NCBI GenBank assembly: GCA_029063275.1
Contig: JAIDOO010000313.1
Coordinates: 1-9,951, forward strand
Direction of reading: 5' to 3'
Length of the DNA stretch: 9,951 bases
Source of the DNA: Clostridia bacterium
Lineage (GTDB): Bacteria > Bacillota > Clostridia > Christensenellales > Borkfalkiaceae
Positions 7,037-9,951 of this stretch are shown here, piece by piece (position 1 is the stretch's first letter; every line of letters starts with the position of its first letter). The position numbers were made by a program, and so were the translations under genes. The notes beneath the pieces were generated by a model. The model was given only the letters and a program-made list of their open reading frames with translations, was not told the origin of the DNA and did not search any database.

Positions 7037-7066
7037 ATAATATCACGCACAATGGGCGTATGCCAA
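7037..7066 (-). promoter_or_regulatory. Probable promoter of the candidate small RNA
   Basis: On the minus strand, -35 TTGGCA (7066-7061), 18-bp spacer, -10 TATTAT (7042-7037). The start is expected near 7030. The match is good but not perfect. The -35 box sits between the arms of the inverted repeat at 7054-7079. Confidence 0.55.
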
Positions 7067-7079
7067 ACATTTTACGCCC
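7054..7079. promoter_or_regulatory. Possible shared operator between divergent promoters
   Basis: Perfect 7-bp inverted repeat GGGCGTA (7054-7060) and TACGCCC (7073-7079) separated by 12 bp. Its centre lies over the -35 region of both the minus-strand small RNA promoter and the plus-strand HTH promoter. Arms of this length and spacing fit a dimeric HTH regulator. GGCGTAT also recurs at 7084-7090. Which protein binds is not known. Confidence 0.45.
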
Positions 7080-7087
7080 CGCCGGCG

Positions 7088-7119
7088 TATAATTTTTTAA
7101 AAAGGGACTTTTTAAAAAA
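7088..7119 (+). promoter_or_regulatory. -10 box and perfect palindrome in front of the HTH gene (probable autoregulatory operator)
   Basis: TATAAT at 7088-7093 is a consensus -10; the matching -35 position (7065-7070, AAACAT) is poor. Starting on the last T of the -10 box is a perfect 12-bp inverted repeat, TTTTTTAAAAAG (7093-7104) and CTTTTTAAAAAA (7108-7119), around the centre GGA. It covers the expected transcription start and ends on the A of the ATG. A repressor bound here would block its own gene. The weak ribosome site AAAGGGA (7101-7107) lies inside it. Confidence 0.65.
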
Positions 7120-7334
7120 TGATTAGCGATGCACAGATACAACAAAGAATAATCGAAGCTATTAAACAAAGCGGTATGACCCAAACCGCATTGGCAAACG
7201 CCTTAAATGTGAGTCAGCAAACAATATCCCACTATATAAAAGGGAACAAAATGCCTGCAGTCGATACGCTTGCAAACCTCTGCAAAATTTTAGACGTTGA
7301 CACGAATTACATACTTTGTCAGGACTTAAAGTAA
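7119..7334 (+). CDS. Small Cro/CI-type HTH transcriptional regulator
   Basis: 71 residues, almost entirely one HTH_3/XRE domain (about 7-66). The helix-turn-helix is MTQTALANALNVSQQTISHYIKG (20-42), with the recognition helix VSQQTISHYIKG, then the usual PAVDTLANLCKILDVDTNYIL packing helices. No sensor or dimerisation domain follows, so it is a DNA-binding-only repressor of the kind found in phages, integrative elements and stress circuits. It is preceded by the palindrome described at 7088-7119, pointing to autoregulation, and diverges from the candidate small RNA. It ends in a strong terminator. No integrase, toxin or phage gene is near it. Targets beyond its own promoter are unknown; the adjacent lipoprotein units are possible candidates by position only. 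Confidence 0.9.
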   Translation: MISDAQIQQRIIEAIKQSGMTQTALANALNVSQQTISHYIKGNKMPAVDTLANLCKILDVDTNYILCQDLK

Positions 7335-7360
7335 TAAAAATATCACAATACCGTCTTTTG

Positions 7361-7404
7361 AGATTAAAGAAACAGCGGATAAAAACCGCTGTTTTTTTTA
7401 ATCT
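7361..7404. terminator. Bidirectional terminator between the HTH gene and the lipoprotein unit
   Basis: Core stem AACAGCGG (7371-7378) with CCGCTGTT (7386-7393), loop of 7, then eight T (7392-7399) on the plus strand. The outer bases AGATTAAAGA and TTTAATCT extend the pairing, and the A-rich left side gives a T tract on the minus strand. It serves the HTH gene and the convergent lipoprotein unit. The same AACAGCGG stem recurs at 8120-8143 and 8823-8850. Confidence 0.88.
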
Positions 7405-7453
7405 ACTTTACCTTTTTAAATCGTCATAAAAAAGTGATATGTATAATGAATTT
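7398..7453. repeat. Copy A of a duplicated 56-bp gene tail
   Basis: This 56-bp block aligns without gaps to 8147-8202 with 6 mismatches by eye (50/56 identical). It covers the C-terminal codons of both minus-strand genes and runs into the shared AACAGCGG terminator, so the duplication included gene end and terminator. Confidence 0.85.
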
Positions 7454-7619
7454 GCTTTTCTTCAAATTCATCTTCTATTGTCGCCGAACAATAGAGTTTT
7501 TTCTCACCGGTGCTCTTAGCGTTAGCCGAAACAAATTCAAAATTACAAACTGTTACTAAGGTACAAATAAAAAATAAGCCAAAAACTAAATATATATAAT
7601 TATTTCTAATTAGCTTCAC
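7416..7619 (-). CDS. Short secreted remnant of the lipoprotein family, truncated at its C-terminus
   Basis: 67 residues from a GTG start, 13 bases after the stop of the preceding lipoprotein gene, so in the same transcript. A hydrophobic N-terminus (about 7-31) resembles a signal or anchor segment. A Cys at 25 (LVTVC) is a poor lipobox; cleavage after VSANA is another possibility. The ending QIHYTYHFFMTI is nearly identical to QIHYTDHFFMTI near the end of the lipoprotein at 8147-8758. In that gene a Trp codon (TGG) follows, whereas here the aligned codon is a stop (TAA), and the ancestral stop is still recognisable 18 bases further on (TAA at 7400-7398). The ribosome site is weak. It may be a decaying duplicate or a still-expressed short form. 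No function can be assigned. Confidence 0.5.
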   Translation of the reverse strand: MKLIRNNYIYLVFGLFFICTLVTVCNFEFVSANAKSTGEKKLYCSATIEDEFEEKQIHYTYHFFMTI

Positions 7620-7632
7620 AACTCTGCCTTTC

Positions 7633-8052
7633 TTAATAAATAATAAATTGTTTATTTTGATATTTTATATTTATATCCGTTAAGTCATTATAGGTCAAAA
7701 GCGCATTTTCATATGCTTGCTCTAACGAATAAAATTTGCCGCCCTTATATGCGGTTAATGTTCGGCTACTTGGATAAATAAATTCAACCCCGCCAACCGT
7801 TTCTGTCGTTATAACGTCCATATAATGCCATGGTCCGTCAATAAACATAACGTAAGTCACATTATACTCGCCGTAAAAGCTTAACTGCAAATCTTCACTG
7901 TTATAATCATAAGTTGTAGCATAATCTTTTTTAATCTGCACCGCCCAGTTAGGATTTGCATTTTCATCTTCATTCAACGCAGGTTTACAACCGCATAGAG
8001 CTATAGCAATAAATGCTAAGCCAGCCAACAAACTTAAAATTGGTTTTTTCAT
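7633..8052 (-). CDS. Lipoprotein of unknown function with permuted modules
   Basis: 139 residues from the ATG at 8052, chosen because GGGAGGTG lies 5 bases before it; the open frame reaches further up but through the promoter. MKKPILSLLAGLAFIAIALCGC is a lipoprotein signal with the acylated cysteine at Cys22 (LCGC), so the protein is probably anchored on the outer face of the membrane. Residues about 55-103 (FYGEYNVTYVMFIDG ... VGGVEFIYPSSRTLTAYK) resemble the C-terminal domain of the lipoprotein at 8147-8758 (YYGSYNGCYAVVLDS ... VEGIQIHYTDHFFMTIWK). Residues 106-128 (KFYSLEQAYENALLTYNDLTDI) match that protein's central module. The two modules therefore occur in opposite order in the two proteins. 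It has its own promoter. Function is unknown; no enzyme motif is visible. Confidence 0.82.
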   Translation of the reverse strand: MKKPILSLLAGLAFIAIALCGCKPALNEDENANPNWAVQIKKDYATTYDYNSEDLQLSFYGEYNVTYVMFIDGPWHYMDVITTETVGGVEFIYPSSRTLTAYKGGKFYSLEQAYENALLTYNDLTDINIKYQNKQFIIY

Positions 8053-8069
8053 AACCACACCTCCCAGAT

Positions 8070-8097
8070 ATTTTATCATATTTTGGCAAGATGTCAA
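8070..8097 (-). promoter_or_regulatory. Promoter of the second lipoprotein unit
   Basis: On the minus strand, -35 TTGACA (8097-8092), 16-bp spacer, -10 TAAAAT (8075-8070), then GGGAGGTG and ATG. The 14 bases GGGCGGTATTGACA (8105-8092) are identical to 8813-8800 in front of the first lipoprotein unit, with the same spacer length and -10 box. Confidence 0.82.
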
Positions 8098-8113
8098 TAC
8101 CGCCCCTAGATAC

Positions 8114-8143
8114 AAAAAAACAGCGGCTTTTAAAAACCGCTGT
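8114..8143 (-). terminator. Terminator of the first lipoprotein unit
   Basis: On the minus strand, ACAGCGG (8143-8137) pairs with CCGCTGT (8126-8120) and is followed by a seven-T run reaching 8114. It starts 3 bases after the stop codon of the lipoprotein gene and ends about 16 bases before the next -35 box. Confidence 0.85.
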
Positions 8144-8146
8144 CTT

Positions 8147-8202
8147 TTAATCTCCTTTAACTTTCCAAATTGTCATAAAAAAGTGATCTGTATAATGAAT
8201 TT
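8147..8202. repeat. Copy B of the duplicated 56-bp gene tail
   Basis: Partner of 7398-7453 (6 mismatches in 56 by eye). Here it encodes the intact C-terminus HYTDHFFMTIWKVKGD and its stop codon. Confidence 0.85.
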
Positions 8203-8758
8203 GGATTCCTTCAACGGCTCTCCACTCATCTACAACATTTGCGTAATGATCTATGTATATACTATCTAAAACCACCGCATAACAACCGTTATAAGAACCG
8301 TAATATCTTTCAATAGTTACTCCCGAAGGTTTTGCGTTGCTCTCTTCCCGCAGATTATTGCAATAAGTTTGCTTGATAGAAAGCTCTGTCATCTTATCAA
8401 TAGCCTCGGGCATTTTGGGTTGCGGATCAAAATCCGCGCCCATAACTTCTTCATTGCCCTCAATTCCGCCGTTGTGGTAGTAAGCTATGCTCTTTAAATC
8501 TTCCTTTGTAATCCAACCCGCGTCGTAAGCCTGTTGCAACGAATAAAACCCGCCGTCTTTAAATCCGCACTCGTACAACACATCCCACAGAATGTCGTTT
8601 TCTTTCTCCAACTCGTCAACTCTGTTTTGAAGCTGACCGTTACTTTCTTCCAACGCGTCTAATCTCTTTTTCATATCCACTGCGTCATTGTTGCATCCGC
8701 AAATAAAAGCCGCAACCAACGCGACAAATATAATAACACTTATAAACAGTTTTTTCAT
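8147..8758 (-). CDS. Lipoprotein with coiled coil and FYSL module, function unknown
   Basis: 203 residues from the ATG at 8758. AGGAGG is 7 bases upstream; a GTG two codons earlier would sit too close to it. The lipoprotein signal MKKLFISVIIFVALVAAFICGC puts the acylated Cys at 22 (ICGC). Residues about 26-58 (KKRLDALEESNGQLQNRV and onward) form a short coiled coil, probably for oligomerisation. Next comes FYSLQQAYDAGWITKEDLKSIAYYHN (71-96), a module that I recall from many uncharacterised proteins of uncultured gut Clostridia, then a C-terminal domain (about 147-200) with YYGSYNGCYAVVLDS and IQIHYTDHFFMTIWK. It has its own promoter and terminator and lies behind the alpha operon as an independent unit. 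No catalytic motif is seen. A surface sensing or binding role would be a guess. Confidence 0.85.
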   Translation of the reverse strand: MKKLFISVIIFVALVAAFICGCNNDAVDMKKRLDALEESNGQLQNRVDELEKENDILWDVLYECGFKDGGFYSLQQAYDAGWITKEDLKSIAYYHNGGIEGNEEVMGADFDPQPKMPEAIDKMTELSIKQTYCNNLREESNAKPSGVTIERYYGSYNGCYAVVLDSIYIDHYANVVDEWRAVEGIQIHYTDHFFMTIWKVKGD

Positions 8759-8777
8759 AACCACGCCTCCTGACTAC

Positions 8778-8805
8778 ATTTTACCACATTATGCCAACTT
8801 GTCAA
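8778..8805 (-). promoter_or_regulatory. Promoter of the first lipoprotein unit
   Basis: On the minus strand, -35 TTGACA (8805-8800), 16-bp spacer, -10 TAAAAT (8783-8778), then AGGAGG and ATG at 8758. It closely matches the promoter at 8070-8097 in boxes, spacer and upstream GGGCGGTA. Confidence 0.84.
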
Positions 8806-8822
8806 TACCGCCCGGCATTAAA

Positions 8823-8850
8823 AAAACAGCGGCTAAAAAGCCGCTGTTTT
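8823..8850 (-). terminator. Terminator of the alpha operon after rplQ
   Basis: A 12-bp perfect stem, AAAACAGCGGCT (8823-8834) with AGCCGCTGTTTT (8839-8850), loop of 4, with six A on the left giving a T tract on the minus strand. It lies 35 bases past the rplQ stop and directly ahead of the lipoprotein promoter region. It shares its AACAGCGG stem with the two lipoprotein terminators. Confidence 0.88.
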
Positions 8851-8884
8851 AATTTTGTTTGATTTTCGCTAAGCCGCAGGCTTA

Positions 8885-9391
8885 TTAAACAAGCTCTATG
8901 ATAGCTTCTTCGGCACCGTCGCCGCGGCGCTGTCCCAGAAGATAAATTCTGGTATATCCGCCGCCCTGTCCCAATTCTTCTTTACGCTGAGCGTATTTGG
9001 GAGCGATTTCGTTGAAAAGCTTTTCCATTAAAGGGTGCTGAACGTCAGCCGTTCTCTTTTTGAAGTCAGACTTCTTTTCGTTGAAGCCCTTTACTTCCTG
9101 CAAGTCGCGGAGCTTTGCCATAATATTACGGCGTACCGCAAGCTTTTTAGGGCTGTCCTTAATGGATTTGACCTTTATTTCCTTGCCTTTTTTATCAGCC
9201 TTGACTACTTCGATTTCTTCGTTTAAATCGTAAACCTTCATAGCCTTGGTTATAATTTTTTCAACGTAGGGCTGAAGCGCCTTCGCTCTTGCCTGGGTGG
9301 TGGTGATTTTGCCGTACCACAGAAGTTCGGACGCCTGGTTGCGAAGCATAGCCTTTCTTTGCTCTGCCGTTTTTCCTAATTTACCGGGCAT
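8885..9391 (-). CDS. rplQ: 50S ribosomal protein L17 with an enlarged middle
   Basis: Large-subunit ribosomal protein, the usual last gene of the alpha operon after rpoA. The conserved opening KLGKTAEQRKAMLRNQASELLWYGKITTTQARAKALQPYVEKIIT (4-48) and ending LFNEIAPKYAQR ... GGYTRIYLLGQRRGDGAEEAIIELV are clear. At 168 residues it is about 40-50 longer than the 120-127 residues of B. subtilis and E. coli L17. The extra sequence is a lysine-rich insert near 56-84 (VVKADKKGKEIKVKSIKD region), a longer segment at about 97-120, and a few residues before GGYTRI. The start is fixed by AAGGAGG 8 bases upstream. That ribosome site lies within the last codons (Lys-Glu-Asp) of rpoA, so the two genes are tightly coupled. 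Confidence 0.97.
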   Translation of the reverse strand: MPGKLGKTAEQRKAMLRNQASELLWYGKITTTQARAKALQPYVEKIITKAMKVYDLNEEIEVVKADKKGKEIKVKSIKDSPKKLAVRRNIMAKLRDLQEVKGFNEKKSDFKKRTADVQHPLMEKLFNEIAPKYAQRKEELGQGGGYTRIYLLGQRRGDGAEEAIIELV

Positions 9392-9394
9392 TTT

Positions 9395-9951
9395 TTAGTC
9401 CTCCTTGTTTGAAAGTGTTAAACCGTAGGAATGAAGCTTAATGATAACCTCGTCCAAAGACTTCCTGCCGAGGTTCCTCACCTTCAACATTTCGTCTTCC
9501 GTTTTTCTGGTCAAATCTTCCACGGTGTGTATATTTGCGCGTTTTAAGCAGTTGTAAGAACGGACGGATAAATCCATTTCTTCGATTGCCATTGCCAAAA
9601 TTTTCTGCTGTTTGTCGTCTTCGTTCTTGACGAGAATATCCATTTCCTTAATCGATTCGGAAAGGTTTACGAACAGCGAAATGTGGTCCTGCATAATTTT
9701 AGCCGCAAGCGAAACTATTTCTTTCGCGCTGAAAGCGCCGTTAGTCCAAACTTCCAACGTAAGTTTGTCATAGTCGGTGTTCTGACCGACACGGGTATTT
9801 TCAACGGAATAGTTCACCTTTTTAACGGGCGTATAGATAGAGTCGATGGGGATATAGTCTAAAAGCTCGGTTCTGGTATGGTCCGCGCCCTTTTTACGGC
9901 GACCGCGGCCTATGGGTATCTCCATATCTATTTTACTGCCTGCGTCCACGG
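9395..9951 (-). CDS. rpoA: RNA polymerase alpha subunit, C-terminal part (5' end outside window)
   Basis: The last 184 residues of alpha; the gene runs off the window edge and the frame is still open there. The remaining N-terminal-domain sequence has [37 protein letters not shown], the standard end of the assembly domain. A linker rich in D, E and K follows (near KNEDDKQQK), then the complete alpha-[49 protein letters not shown]. This contains the DNA UP-element and activator contact helices, including the R-S-Y-N-C-L-K-R-A and K-V-R-N-L-G-R-K-S segments. Its stop codon is 3 bases before the rplQ ATG, and the rplQ ribosome site overlaps its final codons. Confidence 0.97.
   Translation of the reverse strand, partial: VDAGSKIDMEIPIGRGRRKKGADHTRTELLDYIPIDSIYTPVKKVNYSVENTRVGQNTDYDKLTLEVWTNGAFSAKEIVSLAAKIMQDHISLFVNLSESIKEMDILVKNEDDKQQKILAMAIEEMDLSVRSYNCLKRANIHTVEDLTRKTEDEMLKVRNLGRKSLDEVIIKLHSYGLTLSNKED

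Noticed and set aside
7053..7118. Attachment site or mobile-element end near the HTH gene
   Set aside because: No integrase, transposase, target duplication or tRNA gene is present; the inverted repeats are better explained as operators.
6999..7184. Minus-strand open frame of 61 codons
   Set aside because: It overlaps the HTH promoter and gene in antisense and the candidate small RNA; it has no ribosome site and no recognisable sequence.
8053..8115. Upstream extension of the second lipoprotein frame to 8115
   Set aside because: The extension runs through the -35 and -10 boxes and delays the signal peptide; the ATG at 8052 has a strong ribosome site.
7371..8850. Repeated AACAGCGG hairpins as a CRISPR-like or transposon repeat array
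   Set aside because: The copies are about 700 bases apart, separated by genes, and each is placed and tailed as a terminator.

Overview
The window looks like chromosomal DNA from a Clostridia-type Firmicute. The support is the rpoA-rplQ end of the ribosomal alpha operon, zinc-type L31 followed by a DUF1385 protein, PrmC and RF1, strong A/G-rich Shine-Dalgarno sites on several genes, sigma-A type promoters and many U-tailed terminators. The two lipoproteins carry a 'FYSLxQAY...T..DL..I' module that I associate, from memory only, with uncultured gut Clostridia; the exact lineage is uncertain.

Layout. (1) 71-3337, minus strand: rpmE (L31), an intrinsic terminator, a fused YqhQ/DUF1385-PrmC gene, and prfA (RF1). 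PrmC methylates the GGQ glutamine of RF1, so modifier and target are adjacent. (2) 3482-6548, plus strand: a medium-chain dehydrogenase-like protein that has lost its catalytic zinc ligands, a cardiolipin synthase, and a YfcE-type metallophosphoesterase. The first and third have near-consensus promoters whose -10 box lies only 6-9 bases before the ATG, so their mRNAs are probably leaderless. (3) 6595-7400, small genes and regulatory DNA: a 76-residue membrane protein, a candidate small RNA of about 93 nt with its own promoter and terminator, and a 71-residue Cro/CI-type repressor whose promoter is covered by a perfect 12-bp inverted repeat. (4) 7371-8850, minus strand: two related lipoprotein transcription units, each with matching promoter, ribosome site and terminator. 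The second unit is rearranged, with its domain order swapped and a short trailing reading frame carrying a copy of the first protein's C-terminus. (5) 8885-9951, minus strand: rplQ (L17 with an enlarged middle) and the C-terminal part of rpoA, cut by the window edge.

Regions 1 and 5 are core translation and transcription genes. Regions 3 and 4 are visibly more AT-rich and accessory in character, inserted downstream of the alpha operon. The best candidates for something undescribed are the small RNA and divergent operator next to the HTH gene, the permuted lipoprotein cassettes, and the YqhQ-PrmC fusion.
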